Source: Nakazawaea peltata (Eukaryota; Ascomycota; Pichiomycetes; Alaninales; Pachysolenaceae). Taken from it: a stretch of DNA of 64,000 bases. The stretch spans positions 496,001 through 560,000 of the forward strand of contig BCGQ01000006.1 in assembly GCA_001599355.1 (NCBI GenBank), given 5' to 3'. Below are positions 37,222-46,898 of the stretch, in pieces. Numbering within the stretch: the first letter of the stretch is position 1; each line of letters begins with the position of its first letter. The notes below the pieces were generated by a model. The model ran no database searches, was not told the origin of the DNA, and saw only the letters and a program-made list of their open reading frames with translations. Both the position numbers and the translations under genes were made by a program.

Positions 37222-38898
37222 ATGACTGTTGCTTCGTTAGCCAGACGTAAGAGAGATGCCAAAAGAGGTATCAAGTTCACCATCATGTTATGTGGTGAAT
37301 CAGGCACGGGTAAGACCACCTTTGTCAACTCTCTTTTGGAGCAGAACATTATGCCCCATAAATACACCAAGACTGACTTAGCCGGCGGTGAAATGAAGAG
37401 AACTTTGACGTTCAGTAACATCAATGGAACTGATATCTCTGATTTTGAGAGACAATTTCACCCAAACTCGGTCCATTATGAACCAGGAATCTCTATCACC
37501 GAGACCAACGTTGAGATTTATGACGAAGATGATGACTCCAAATTGTTATTAACTGTAATTGATACACCTGGTTTTGGAGACAACTTGGATAATGATGTAT
37601 GTTTCAAGGAGATTTCCCAATATTTGGAGCAACAATTTGACACCGTTTTAGCTGAAGAAACCAGAGTCAAGAGAAATCCAAGATTTGAAGATCCAAGAAT
37701 TCACGTCTTGTTGTACTTCATCACACCAACCGGTCATGGATTAAGGGAATTGGATGTAGAACTGATGAGACAATTGTCCAAATACTGTAATGTTATTCCA
37801 ATCATTGGTAGAGCTGATAGTTTTACCGAGACAGAATTGAAGAATTTCAAGAAGAATATTTTATATGATATTGAGAAATTTAACATTCCTATTTTCCAAT
37901 TTAGTTATGATGAGGAAGAAGATGACGAGGAAACCATTGAAGAGAACAAATTCTTAGCTTCTTTGCAACCATTCTCTGTCATTACATCTGAGGAAGTTGT
38001 TGATAGTGATAATGGAGAGAAGATAAGAGTCAGATCATATCCATGGGGTCAAATAGATATCAATGATCTGAAATACAGTGATTTCCCATATTTGAAGAAC
38101 GTATTATTGGGATCTCATTTACAAGAATTGAAGGAATTGACACATGATTATCTTTATGAGACTTATAGAACGGAGAAGTTATCACAATTTTCGGGTCTTA
38201 GTCCTGAGCCAGAATCTACTGGACGTACGGCATCTTCTAGCATTTCTAGAGGTGGATCAAGTGGCCCAAGTACTACAACTGGTATGGGTATTACAGCAGG
38301 TGATAGAGAACCTCCATCATTAAGTAATTTAGCCGAATTGATTGGTCTGAATGAAGAACCCGAGGCCACCCCAACTGCACCTTCCACACCTCGTGCTCCA
38401 TACAAACCAAAATCCATGCTTTTGTCCGATGATGCCACATCAGTCAAATCTGCATCAACAGTAAGACCGGAACCAATTTCGAAGAACTCTGTTCCAAGTA
38501 CTCCAAAATCTTCTCTGCCTACCGAATCTGTTGCTGAATCTCCATTATCAAATGTTTATTCCCCAGATCCAAATTCTCATCCTAACAAATCTCAATTGCG
38601 TAAAATTTCCGAAACTATTCCTTATTTAATTGACCAGAGAAATCAATTATTGAAGCAGAAGAAATTGGAAGAAAAAGAGGAAAAGACAGTCAAGTTGTTT
38701 GCTAGTAGAGCAGCCGAATTGGAGAGAAAGGCAGCTGAGTTAAAGGCTAAACAGAAGCAGTTGGAGGAGATTTTGAAACTGAAGGCTGGAGGACTCAACA
38801 ATTCGGAGGAGCTGTCCACTGGATTGCAACATTCAGCTTCTATAATTAGAAAGGAAGAGACCTTGACAGATCTTCATTCTATTGTTAGTAGTAGATAG
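37222..38898 (+). CDS. SHS1: Septin Shs1/Sep7
   Basis: Septin of 558 residues (S. cerevisiae Shs1 is 551), a component of bud-neck filaments. The ATG at 37222 gives MTVASLARRKRDAKRG, a basic phosphoinositide-binding lead-in; the longer frame starts with GTG. The GTPase domain has the P-loop GESGTGKT at 25-32, DTPGFGDNLD (G3) and the septin element VHLLYFI-like IHVLLYFITPTGHGL. ENKFLASLQPFSVITSEE is specific for the Shs1 branch in my memory. A Ser/Pro-rich segment (about 320-460) is followed by a coiled coil (about 465-525, KKLEEKEEKTVKLFASRAAE). The canonical G4 motif is replaced by GRAD, as in the Shs1/Cdc11 group. Confidence 0.9.
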   Translation: MTVASLARRKRDAKRGIKFTIMLCGESGTGKTTFVNSLLEQNIMPHKYTKTDLAGGEMKRTLTFSNINGTDISDFERQFHPNSVHYEPGISITETNVEIYDEDDDSKLLLTVIDTPGFGDNLDNDVCFKEISQYLEQQFDTVLAEETRVKRNPRFEDPRIHVLLYFITPTGHGLRELDVELMRQLSKYCNVIPIIGRADSFTETELKNFKKNILYDIEKFNIPIFQFSYDEEEDDEETIEENKFLASLQPFSVITSEEVVDSDNGEKIRVRSYPWGQIDINDLKYSDFPYLKNVLLGSHLQELKELTHDYLYETYRTEKLSQFSGLSPEPESTGRTASSSISRGGSSGPSTTTGMGITAGDREPPSLSNLAELIGLNEEPEATPTAPSTPRAPYKPKSMLLSDDATSVKSASTVRPEPISKNSVPSTPKSSLPTESVAESPLSNVYSPDPNSHPNKSQLRKISETIPYLIDQRNQLLKQKKLEEKEEKTVKLFASRAAELERKAAELKAKQKQLEEILKLKAGGLNNSEELSTGLQHSASIIRKEETLTDLHSIVSSR

Positions 38899-38965
38899 TC
38901 AATAAATAAATGGCTTTGAAACTAGTAAGAAAAAGTAAATTGTAGTTTGTTTTGTATGAGCAGAA

Positions 38966-38986
38966 GTGAGACGAGACGAGACGAGA
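38966..38986 (+). repeat. GAGAC pentamer repeat
   Basis: About four tandem GAGAC units lie in the short spacer between SHS1 and NNR1. No function is visible. Confidence 0.6.
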
Positions 38987-39047
38987 GTTTGTGATCAGCA
39001 GTTAGTGATCAGGATATCTTATTGGAGTCAACTGGAGTATAGTGAAG

Positions 39048-39764
39048 ATGAGCTTCAAGGTATTAGTTTCCAAAACGGCCGCTGCATTGGACCAAGAATT
39101 GATGTCCACTAATGGTTACACTTTAGAGCAATTGATGGAATTAGCAGGGTTAAGTGTTGCTCAGCTGATTTATAAAGAGTATCCACCGAAGGAATATACA
39201 AAAGTTTTGGTGATCTCGGGATCAGGAAATAATGGAGGAGACGGTTTAGTAGCTGCTAGACATTTGAAATTATTTGGATATGTTCCAAAGGTTTATTATC
39301 CGAAGCCAAATCAAAAAGTTGAATTCTTTGGACGGTTGACGACTCAGCTCGGGAATTTTGGAATTGAAATGGTGACTGAAGAAATTGGGAAATCAGAATT
39401 GAGACAATTGATACAATCGAACGATGTCATTGTCGATTCCATGTTTGGATTTTCTTTCAGACCCCCAATGAGAGAACCATATGGTAGTATTTTAGATGAA
39501 GTCATTGCCGTTCAAGGTAAGAAAAAAATTGTTAGTGTGGATGTTCCTACGGGATGGGATGTTGATAATGGACCAATTAGTGAGAAATATTTGAGGCCTG
39601 ATGTTTTAGTTAGTTTGACAGCTCCTAAGCCTTGTTCTGTGAAGGCTGATTTTGAGTTTAGTCATTATTTAGGTGGGAGGTTTATTAGTGAGGAAGTATC
39701 TAAAAAATGGGATTTCCAAGTCCCTGAATATCCTGGGGTAGATCAGGTGGTTAAATTAAGATAG
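39048..39764 (+). CDS. NNR1: NAD(P)H-hydrate epimerase (AIBP/YjeF-N type)
   Basis: Metabolite-repair enzyme that interconverts the R and S forms of damaged NAD(P)HX; 238 residues, matching yeast Nnr1 (246). The ATG at 39048 is preferred over an upstream GTG. YjeF-N signatures are LMELAGLSVAQ (residues about 30-40), GSGNNGGDGLVAARHL, DSMFGFSF and VDVPTGWDV. CTG at 39165 gives VAQ-A-IYKEYPP, where the family has Ala. The protein is a single epimerase domain without the dehydratase fusion found in bacteria. It is downstream of and co-directional with SHS1. Confidence 0.93.
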   Translation: MSFKVLVSKTAAALDQELMSTNGYTLEQLMELAGLSVAQLIYKEYPPKEYTKVLVISGSGNNGGDGLVAARHLKLFGYVPKVYYPKPNQKVEFFGRLTTQLGNFGIEMVTEEIGKSELRQLIQSNDVIVDSMFGFSFRPPMREPYGSILDEVIAVQGKKKIVSVDVPTGWDVDNGPISEKYLRPDVLVSLTAPKPCSVKADFEFSHYLGGRFISEEVSKKWDFQVPEYPGVDQVVKLR

Positions 39765-39935
39765 GGTGTATAGTATAATGGATGTGGGATGTTGATATGG
39801 TGAGAGGGAAGTAGGGATGTTGAGATAGGGCGAGATGTGGTTAGAGAGAGAGTGGCGGGGTAGATATTTGGTGGTCGGGTAGATCTAGTGTGGTGTACTA
39901 AGAGTTGTGAGTGGTGTGAGTGCTCTGAGTTCTGT

Positions 39936-40058
39936 GGGGAAGAAGGAGGAAAGGAAAAAGAAGGGGGAGCAGAGGAATAAGAAGAGAAGAGGGAGGAAGG
40001 AAAAGGAAGAGAAGAGGCAAGGAAGGTAGGGAAGAAGAAAAAGGAAGATGAGGGAAAA
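39936..40058 (+). repeat. Near-pure polypurine tract
   Basis: About 120 bases are nearly all A and G, broken by only about five or six pyrimidines. Tracts of this kind can form triplex DNA or exclude nucleosomes; none of the open frames here is credible. Confidence 0.7.
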
Positions 40059-40300
40059 CACAGGGCGCAAAGGGTGAAGGAGGAAGGACCGAAATAGGAT
40101 ACGCTATAAATCTATAGGACCAACAACTCTGAAATTCCTACAAATTCATACAAACTACTAATATCTCACTTGATTGATATATCCAACCTTCAATTCCTCA
40201 CCCGAATTATATCATGACCCCTCTTACCACCTCAACTTTCCCCTACTCCCCTCTCTTTCCCCCCCTCTTTCCCCACTTCTTCTCCCCTTATTCTATGTAG

Positions 40301-40346
40301 TATTTCTTTGTACTATTTCTTTGTACTATTTCTTTGTACTATTTCC
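40301..40346 (+). repeat. Tandem 13-mer TATTTCTTTGTAC, 3.5 copies
   Basis: Three perfect copies (40301-40339) and a partial fourth (TATTTCC). It is noncoding and lies 350 bases before PSY2. Confidence 0.92.
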
Positions 40347-40677
40347 CTATCAATATCAGGGGTAATCACAAGACTGCGCAGCTTCAAGGCTGTTTCAAAC
40401 AGCAGAAATAGGGGTTAAATAGTGGGTGAAATCCTACTGTATTCCAGTCAGTAATTTCTTATTCCGATCTGTCGATTCCTATCTCTCCAATCTTGTCCAT
40501 CCTCCAGTTTTCAGCCACTCCCTTGCCAGCTCCCCTTGCCAGCTCCCCTTAACAGTGCCTAAACGAGCCCCCCGTAACATCTCATCCTCACGCGTTCCCA
40601 ACCCTCCCAAAACCGAACGAAAATAAAAAATCTACGCAAACGAATAAAAACCGGTACCGGACTGGAACAAACACAAC

Positions 40678-40687
40678 TTAACCGCCG
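40678..40687 (+). promoter_or_regulatory. TTAACCGCCG element before PSY2
   Basis: This 10-mer ends eight bases before the PSY2 ATG. The same 10-mer occurs close to the starts of NPL3 (46889) and TIF35 (60348). Confidence 0.4.
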
Positions 40688-40695
40688 ATACAAAG

Positions 40696-42990
40696 ATGAA
40701 CCCAATCACCCCTAGGAGGGTGAAAGTTTATATATTGAATGGTGATGATTGGGTAGATAACGGAACTGGATATTGTACCGGTGAAATAGACGAGAAAAAC
40801 AGCGTGCCCTTTTTCATCGTCCGCAATGAACTCGATGAATCTGACATCATATTGAAACTGTATATTGAGGGGACGACTCAATACCAACAACAACAGGAGA
40901 CATTGATTGTGTGGACGGACGAGTTGGGTCGTGATATCCTGTTGAGTTTCCAGGAACCCAACGGATGCTCGTCTCTTTGTGATTTCTTGATAGAATGTTT
41001 CCAACATTACCAGCCGAATATTTCATTAGTACTGGTCATTTCAAATAGTGGGGGTGACGGGGGAAGTGGCGATGTGACAGAGTTGATCGTGGGTCCTGTT
41101 GAAATGCCACCTTTCCCTTCTACTAAGAACCTCACTTTACAACATATTCTGGAGATTTTGAATCAGGGTGCTTCATCTACTTACAGTAAAGATCAAATTG
41201 CTAATTATATTTTGGATAATGATTACGTTCAAAAATTGGTCGATGTGTTCGATAAATGTGAGCTGCAACACAAGTTGGCCAGCTTACACTTTCTTTGTGA
41301 TATCATCAAGATCCTTTTCATGTACAGTAACACACAGATTATTGAACTGTTATTAAGTGACGACAATATCATGGGAGTGGTGGGAATTTTGGAGTACGAT
41401 CCAGAATATCCGCAGCATAAATCAAATCACAGAGAGTATCTTTCGGACGAGTCCAAGTTTAAAGAGATTATACCAATTGAAGACGTTAAGATAAAGCTGA
41501 AAATCAAGTCCACTTTCAAGCTTCAATTTCTTAAAGATGTTGTTCTACTGAAGTTGATAGATGATGCCACTTTCAATTTGATCCAGACTTTGATTTATTT
41601 CAATCAGTTTGACGTGATAAAATTCTTACAAGAACCCAATGGATATATGGAGAAATTATTTGATCTCTATGACAGCACTGAAGATCTTCAAAATAAAAGA
41701 GACGGGGTACGAATGTTACACCAATTTGTATTAATAGCCAAGACATTGCAAATGAACCAGAAATCAGAATTCTATCGAAGTCTTGTTAGCAAAGGATTGT
41801 TCAAGATGATTCATTTCTCACTTAAAGATACTTCAACTAGTGTTCGAGTCTTGTGTACCGAGTTAATTGTTTCGATTATCGAGCATGATGTGACATTATT
41901 GAATGACGAGAATAAACCAAAGTCAGATAAGATTAAAGATGGAACCGATTTATCCAATGATATGAATTTGATTCTCTTATTAACGAGATTACTCATTGAA
42001 GAGAAGGATATTGGATTGAAATTACAACTGTTTGAACTGATCAAAGTATTATTAGATCCTTGGAATGCTATGAACTCATCTAATGGAGCAGGACACGATG
42101 ACGACGATTTTGATGAGGATGATGATTCTCATCATCGTGCTTTCAATGAAGAGGAATTGAAGCTCAATGATTCCAAGAATCGACATGACCATTCTTCCGA
42201 AGAGATTTCAAGCTATATCACGAGTTTCTACAAGATTATCCTGCCTGAATTATTCGATCCACTTATTAAATTGGCTACATCAGAAGATGTTATTGAAACA
42301 GGTATTGTCGAAGGTGTTATCGATAGTGGATCTGTTTATGATTCGGTATTATTCCAACATTTGTGTGAATTGGTGGATTTTTGTTCTTTCAACCACGATA
42401 AAAGTGAATCTCGTACTTTCTTCTTAGAGAATCACGTTTTAAAAGGATTGAAAAACCTTGTTCATAAATCATTCAAGACTCAACTACGTCTTCTGCTGAT
42501 TCGTTCGATCAAGTCTATAATCTCTATGGATGATGAATTATATATTGAGTACATTGTGAAGAATGATGTGTTGAAGTATATTGATCAGTTTGATTTAAGT
42601 TCGAATTCTCTTCTGACATCTACTGTGTTGTCCATTGTTGAATTGGATGAGTCCAATAAAGACAAAAGTTCCACTCGAATTTTACAGTACATCAAGAAGT
42701 TAATCGATTATGATGAGCTTTGTGCTACAAATGGCGATACCGAGACGGAAACAGAGAACGATCATAGCGGAGCTAATGAGGCTCTGGATGAGAAAAGTGT
42801 CTTTGAGACTGATGGTGAGGATGAAGAGGAGGATGAGGATGAATCAAATACGACTCGGCCTCTGAAAATGCAGAGCATTGATAATACTTTCACCAATAAA
42901 TTAAAGCGTGAAGTATCGGCGACTTCACTGGCTCCACTGAAGAAAAAGAAGATAAAGTGGGTGAAGAAACTCTTTAATAAGAAAGTGTAA
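40696..42990 (+). CDS. PSY2: Psy2, regulatory subunit 3 of protein phosphatase 4
   Basis: PP4 regulatory subunit (SMEK/PP4R3 family) that directs Pph3 to targets such as Rad53 and gamma-H2A in DNA damage recovery; 764 residues (S. cerevisiae 858). Residues 1-105 form the EVH1/PH-like domain: RRVKVYILNGDDWVDNGTGY, then LIVWTDELGRDILLSF. The SMK-1 region begins near LQHILEILNQGASSTYSKDQ and includes YVQKLVDVFDKCE, and armadillo-like helices continue to about 690. Acidic patches are at about 470-485 and 715-725; the C-terminal KKKKIKWVKKLFNKK is a probable nuclear localisation signal. The start is the ATG at 40696. Confidence 0.93.
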   Translation: MNPITPRRVKVYILNGDDWVDNGTGYCTGEIDEKNSVPFFIVRNELDESDIILKLYIEGTTQYQQQQETLIVWTDELGRDILLSFQEPNGCSSLCDFLIECFQHYQPNISLVLVISNSGGDGGSGDVTELIVGPVEMPPFPSTKNLTLQHILEILNQGASSTYSKDQIANYILDNDYVQKLVDVFDKCELQHKLASLHFLCDIIKILFMYSNTQIIELLLSDDNIMGVVGILEYDPEYPQHKSNHREYLSDESKFKEIIPIEDVKIKLKIKSTFKLQFLKDVVLLKLIDDATFNLIQTLIYFNQFDVIKFLQEPNGYMEKLFDLYDSTEDLQNKRDGVRMLHQFVLIAKTLQMNQKSEFYRSLVSKGLFKMIHFSLKDTSTSVRVLCTELIVSIIEHDVTLLNDENKPKSDKIKDGTDLSNDMNLILLLTRLLIEEKDIGLKLQLFELIKVLLDPWNAMNSSNGAGHDDDDFDEDDDSHHRAFNEEELKLNDSKNRHDHSSEEISSYITSFYKIILPELFDPLIKLATSEDVIETGIVEGVIDSGSVYDSVLFQHLCELVDFCSFNHDKSESRTFFLENHVLKGLKNLVHKSFKTQLRLLLIRSIKSIISMDDELYIEYIVKNDVLKYIDQFDLSSNSLLTSTVLSIVELDESNKDKSSTRILQYIKKLIDYDELCATNGDTETETENDHSGANEALDEKSVFETDGEDEEEDEDESNTTRPLKMQSIDNTFTNKLKREVSATSLAPLKKKKIKWVKKLFNKKV

Positions 42991-43044
42991 TTTAATTTGT
43001 ATGAAATTATGATATGTGGTTTCAGTACCATACTCGAAGACTAT

Positions 43045-43074
43045 TGTAGAGCACTGTAGAGCACTGTAGAGCAC
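43045..43074 (+). repeat. Tandem 10-mer TGTAGAGCAC, three copies
   Basis: Three perfect copies just after the PSY2 stop codon. The array may affect the 3' UTR but no role is evident. Confidence 0.9.
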
Positions 43075-43288
43075 TCTTTTGAATTCAGCTGAATTCATGT
43101 GACTTCGTTTGAGTTTCTGACTGTCACGTCATCCTCCCCTCTTTGCCTAGTAAATTTCCCTTCTTTGCATGTGCATTTCGTGGGGAAAATGCGCATGGGG
43201 AAAATAAATCGACCCGAGGCTTTAAGAGAATATAAAAGGGGAGAGGTAGCGAGAAGAGGGAAATCAGAAGAGATTGAGAAGCAATAAG

Positions 43289-44161
43289 ATGGAAAAATTT
43301 AGTGTTGAGAAGTTTCTTAGTGAGACTAGTTTTAAACCGGGGTTGTTTGAAGGTAAAGTGGTGTTTGTGACCGGGGGTGCCGGAACTATATGTAGACGTC
43401 AAGTGGAGGTGCTTGTACTGTTGGGATGTGATCTGGCAATTATTGGAAGAAATCCCGAGAAGACTCAGAAAGCAGCAGAAGAAATCAATGGGTTGTGTCA
43501 TGGAAGACGTTGTATTGGAATTGGAAATGTTGACGTACGTAAAATGGATGACTTAGTTAAGGCTGTCAAAATTACGGTGCAGACTTTGGGCAGGATCGAC
43601 CTTGTCATTGCGGGGGCTGCGGGGAACTTCCTTGCAGATTTCGGTAGATTATCACCAAATGCATTCAAATCGGTAATCGATATAGATTTACTTGGAAGCT
43701 TCAATACGGTAAAGCTGTGCTTTGAGGAATTGAAAAAGAATAAAGGCTCGATCTTATTTGTGAGTGCTACTTTACATTATAGTGGATTCCCATACCAGGC
43801 CCATGTTTCTGCTCTGAAAGCTGGAGTGGATCTGCTCTCTGCCAATTTGCTGGTGGAATTAGGAACAATTGGAATTCGTAGTAATTGTATTGCTCCAGGT
43901 CTGATTCTGCTGACCGAAGGAATTAATCGTCTTCTGAAAAACCAAGAAAGGCTGTGGAAAAAGACACCTTTACAGAGATTAGGCAATGTCAATGATATTG
44001 CCAAACTGACGGCTTGGATTTTCAGTCCAGATGCTTCATTCATTACAGGAACGATCCAAGTAGTCGACGGAGGTCTTTGGCATCTTGGCCCCTTGTCTTC
44101 AGTTGAAGATTACCCTGATAATATTCAGGCAGATTTGCTTAAGAATCGTTCCAAGTTATAG
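43289..44161 (+). CDS. SPS19: Peroxisomal 2,4-dienoyl-CoA reductase Sps19
   Basis: Auxiliary beta-oxidation enzyme that reduces 2,4-dienoyl-CoA; 290 residues from the ATG at 43289 (an upstream TTG is not used). The C-terminus is SKL, a perfect PTS1. The SDR nucleotide motif is VTGGAGTICRRQ, followed by IGRNPEKTQKAAEEING. Three CTG codons (43814, 43832, 43850) give HVSA-A-KAGVD-A-LSANL-A-VELG, the exact family pattern only with Ala; NDIAK-A-TAWIFSPDASF follows. IRSNCIAPG is the family signature. The position of the usual SDR Tyr is non-canonical, as is normal for dienoyl-CoA reductases. It lies between PSY2 and GCS1, all on the + strand. Confidence 0.95.
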   Translation: MEKFSVEKFLSETSFKPGLFEGKVVFVTGGAGTICRRQVEVLVLLGCDLAIIGRNPEKTQKAAEEINGLCHGRRCIGIGNVDVRKMDDLVKAVKITVQTLGRIDLVIAGAAGNFLADFGRLSPNAFKSVIDIDLLGSFNTVKLCFEELKKNKGSILFVSATLHYSGFPYQAHVSALKAGVDLLSANLLVELGTIGIRSNCIAPGLILLTEGINRLLKNQERLWKKTPLQRLGNVNDIAKLTAWIFSPDASFITGTIQVVDGGLWHLGPLSSVEDYPDNIQADLLKNRSKL

Positions 44162-44484
44162 GTAATTGCCTAAATAAGTAATCAAAGGGGTGACCGCCTC
44201 GATAATGAATAAATGTATTTACAGAGTAAGCTTGGTAGGCTCTGATGTTCGATATTAAAGTACGTTCTGATATCTGAGGAGCTTCTTGAATATCGCTGAC
44301 TCGCACTGACCCTCGCTTCCCTCTCCTTCCTCTCCTTCCCTTCTATCCCTCCTCCTATCTCATCCAGACCAAAATCCTCCCTACATTTTCAAATAAATCA
44401 GAAATTAGAAGGAAAAAATCAAAACAGCACCGAAAACAACAGCGGTTACCAGTTAGAACCACCAAAGTAAAGAGATAGATCAAG
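44162..44484. other. SPS19-GCS1 spacer
   Basis: This is the GCS1 promoter and leader. A pyrimidine-rich run lies at 44310-44380, followed by an A-rich segment. I see nothing else. Confidence 0.45.
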
Positions 44485-45588
44485 ATGTCATCGGATTGGA
44501 CGGTTGATCCGAATCAAAGAAAGAAGTTATTGAAGTTACAGAAGACGGGAGCCAACAAAAAATGCTTCGATTGTGGTGTTCCTAACCCACAGTGGGCATC
44601 TCCTAAGTTCGGTATTTTCATCTGTCTTGAATGTGCCGGAATTCACAGAGGTTTAGGAGTACACATTTCGTTTGTTAGATCGATCACTATGGATCAATTC
44701 AAGGATGAGGAAGTCAAACGTATGGAGTTGGGTGGTAACGAGAATTGTCTGCTGTATTTTGAATCCAACGGTGTTGATTTGAAGTTGCCGCTGAAACTGA
44801 AATTTGACAATTACGTTGCCTCCGATTATAAGGAAAAATTGACTTGTGAGGTTGAAGGTACTGAGTTTGTTCCTAAGGATCATTCTGGTGAATCTTTGCC
44901 AACTGCAGGAAGTGCTTCGTCGTCCCATGCTTCATCGCTGTCACTGACTCCTGTTCCACAGCAACAACCTGGCTCTCAATTCCAAAAGAACCAACTGCTG
45001 ATAAATAATGGTGGTCAAAAGCTGAAGAATGAGGAATATTTCGCTTCTTTAGGTGCTAGAAATGACTCCAGACCTGCTGATTTGCCTCCTTCTCAAGGTG
45101 GTAAATACGCCGGTTTCGGTAATACCCCTCTGCCTCAGTCTGGTGCTGCTGGTCAAAATAGATCTTCTTTATCTGGCTTCACCATGGATCTGTTACAAAC
45201 TGACCCATTGGGCACTTTAACCAAAGGTTGGGGTCTCTTTTCTTCTACTGTTCTGAAATCCGTACATGAAGTCAATGAGCAAGTCATCAAACCAAATATC
45301 GCTACTTTACAAGAGAAAGATTTATCCAGTGAACTGAGAAGAGCTATGTTACAATTTGGACAAAAGATCAATGAAACTACTTCTTATTTACAACAAAAGC
45401 AGGATCAAGAAAATAAATACGGACAATTGTTCAGTGGGTTAGGCGAAGAATCTGCCGAACCTGTTCCTAATGCATTTGGTATGTCCAGACCAGCTCAAAG
45501 ATCTAAATATCAAGGTATTGGTGGAGGAGCTTCCAAGTTTTCCAAGTCTTCTAAAGATGAAGAGGAGGAAAAATGGGATAACTTCTGA
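44485..45588 (+). CDS. GCS1: Gcs1-type ARF GTPase-activating protein
   Basis: ARF-GAP that drives GTP hydrolysis on Arf1 in Golgi-ER and post-Golgi traffic; 367 residues (S. cerevisiae Gcs1 352). The zinc finger is C27-x2-C30-x16-C47-x2-C50 ([17 protein letters not shown]), with the arginine finger R55 in [15 protein letters not shown]. The ArfGAP domain ends near [12 protein letters not shown] codons give ENC-AA-YFES and LP-A-K-A-KFDNYV. The C-terminal half contains an ALPS-like amphipathic stretch ([20 protein letters not shown], about 253-272) that senses curved membranes in ArfGAP1/Gcs1. The acidic-aromatic end EEEEKWDNF is a family feature. Confidence 0.94.
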   Translation: MSSDWTVDPNQRKKLLKLQKTGANKKCFDCGVPNPQWASPKFGIFICLECAGIHRGLGVHISFVRSITMDQFKDEEVKRMELGGNENCLLYFESNGVDLKLPLKLKFDNYVASDYKEKLTCEVEGTEFVPKDHSGESLPTAGSASSSHASSLSLTPVPQQQPGSQFQKNQLLINNGGQKLKNEEYFASLGARNDSRPADLPPSQGGKYAGFGNTPLPQSGAAGQNRSSLSGFTMDLLQTDPLGTLTKGWGLFSSTVLKSVHEVNEQVIKPNIATLQEKDLSSELRRAMLQFGQKINETTSYLQQKQDQENKYGQLFSGLGEESAEPVPNAFGMSRPAQRSKYQGIGGGASKFSKSSKDEEEEKWDNF

Positions 45589-45908
45589 GCAAATTAGACT
45601 TTTTATAGTATAAATTCAAGCCTTCATTTCAAAACCATGTAGAACATGCCAAATGATGCAAATACTTTTGCATCACTTCGAATATTCTAATAGCTTTTTG
45701 ATGACTTACTTCTATGTTGAACACCTGTGTTGAATCATGGTTGAATCCCAATGTTTCTTCGTGCAATTGATAAATAGATGGATGGACATAAAGACCCTAT
45801 TGATTGAAATTTTGGTTTAATAAAAAATGGAAAAGAAATAAAAAAATACACTAATTGATACAATATACCTAATGATAAACTTTGATTGCTTCCTTATTCT
45901 TTGATACT
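45589..45908. other. GCS1-NPL3 convergent 3' spacer
   Basis: About 320 AT-rich bases with no gene. The A-rich and T-rich stretches may hold polyadenylation signals for both genes. Confidence 0.45.
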
Positions 45909-46856
45909 CTAATATCTCTCTGGGGATCTGTCTCTTCTGTCGTAGTCTCTTGGTTCTCTCTCATATCTGTCGGCACCTCTGTCACCTCTGTCATAAGAGT
46001 CACGACCTCCTCTGAATCCATCTCTGTCACCGTAGTAATCGTCTCTACCACGGAATCCACCACGGAATCCACCTCTTGGACGGAAATCACCATCTCTGTC
46101 TCTGTACTCTCTGTCTCTGAAACCACCACGGCCTCCACGGAATCCACCTCTTGGACCTCCGCGGAATCCGCCACGGAATCCGCCTCTTGGGCCTCCACGA
46201 CCTCCACGGAAACCACCGCCAAATCTTCTTGGTGGTGGAACGTATTCAGAGGTGTCAATTTCCAGATCCAAAGTGGCTCCATCCAAAGTAGATCCGTTAA
46301 TCTTGGCGACAGAGTCTTCTAATTCTTCTTGGGAGCCGAATTCCAAATGACCGAGACGTTCGTAATCAACTCTGACAAAGGTTGGCATAACACCGGTGAT
46401 CTCCTTAACGTGATCCTTCAACTCTTGCCAAGCAGCACTCTCTGGCAAACCACGGACAATAGCTCTGTATAAACCTCTAGTAGATGGCTTAACTTCCTTG
46501 TGCTTAGCAAATTCGATTTCCAAACGAGTACCAAACTTCTCAACACCGTTCAAAGTGTTAAGAGCAGTTTGAGCATCTTCTGGGTTCTCAAATTCAACAA
46601 AAGCGTAACCACGTAAGATGGTGACAGGCTTGATTGGACCGATTGGAGAGAAAATGTCATCTAACTCTTGTGGTTGGACATCTAAAGGTAATGGTCTGAC
46701 AAACAATTGAACATTTGAGAGGGCTGGGCCTTGAGCTGGAGCAGCTGGAGAGTCGGCTTGGATTGGCTCTGGCGATTGAGCTGGCAGTTCTTCTTGGAAC
46801 TGTTCTGGAACCTGTTCTGGGACTTGTTCTGGTACCTCTGGGGCTTCTGAAGACAT
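45909..46856 (-). CDS. NPL3: Npl3-type SR/RGG mRNP protein
   Basis: Shuttling mRNA-binding protein acting in mRNA export, splicing and transcription elongation; 315 residues (S. cerevisiae 414). Residues 1-45 are Pro/Glu/Gln-rich. RRM1 (about 49-118) has VQLFVRPLP and GYAFVEFEN; RRM2 (about 128-203) has AIVRGLP and SAAWQELKD, the SWQDLKD-like signature of Npl3/SR proteins. From about 213 the protein is an RGG domain with many FRGG units, then DR/ER repeats ending in RSPERY, with few SR dipeptides. The reading frames opposite the RGG region are shadows. A TTAACCGCCG element lies 33 bases upstream. Confidence 0.93.
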   Translation of the reverse strand: MSSEAPEVPEQVPEQVPEQFQEELPAQSPEPIQADSPAAPAQGPALSNVQLFVRPLPLDVQPQELDDIFSPIGPIKPVTILRGYAFVEFENPEDAQTALNTLNGVEKFGTRLEIEFAKHKEVKPSTRGLYRAIVRGLPESAAWQELKDHVKEITGVMPTFVRVDYERLGHLEFGSQEELEDSVAKINGSTLDGATLDLEIDTSEYVPPPRRFGGGFRGGRGGPRGGFRGGFRGGPRGGFRGGRGGFRDREYRDRDGDFRPRGGFRGGFRGRDDYYGDRDGFRGGRDSYDRGDRGADRYEREPRDYDRRDRSPERY

Positions 46857-46888
46857 TTTAAGTGATGGATTAATCTACTTGTAACTTA

Positions 46889-46898
46889 TTAACCGCCG
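46889..46898 (+). promoter_or_regulatory. TTAACCGCCG element before NPL3
   Basis: Exact copy of the 10-mer at 40678 and 60348, 33 bases upstream of the NPL3 ATG (gene on the minus strand, so the sense reading is CGGCGGTTAA). Confidence 0.4.

Larger units (their letters stand above)
39765..40695. other. Intergenic region upstream of PSY2
   Basis: About 930 bases with no supported gene. It has a polypurine tract (39936-40058), a pyrimidine-rich tract (40230-40290), a 13-mer tandem repeat (40301-40346), a CT-rich leader with repeated CCCTTGCCAGCT (about 40522-40550), and the TTAACCGCCG element at 40678-40687. Confidence 0.55.

Noticed and set aside
45869-46322. Two open frames overlapping the NPL3 RGG region
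   Set aside because: Their Val/Ser/Thr-rich and Val/Glu-rich translations are shadows of the FRGG repeats.
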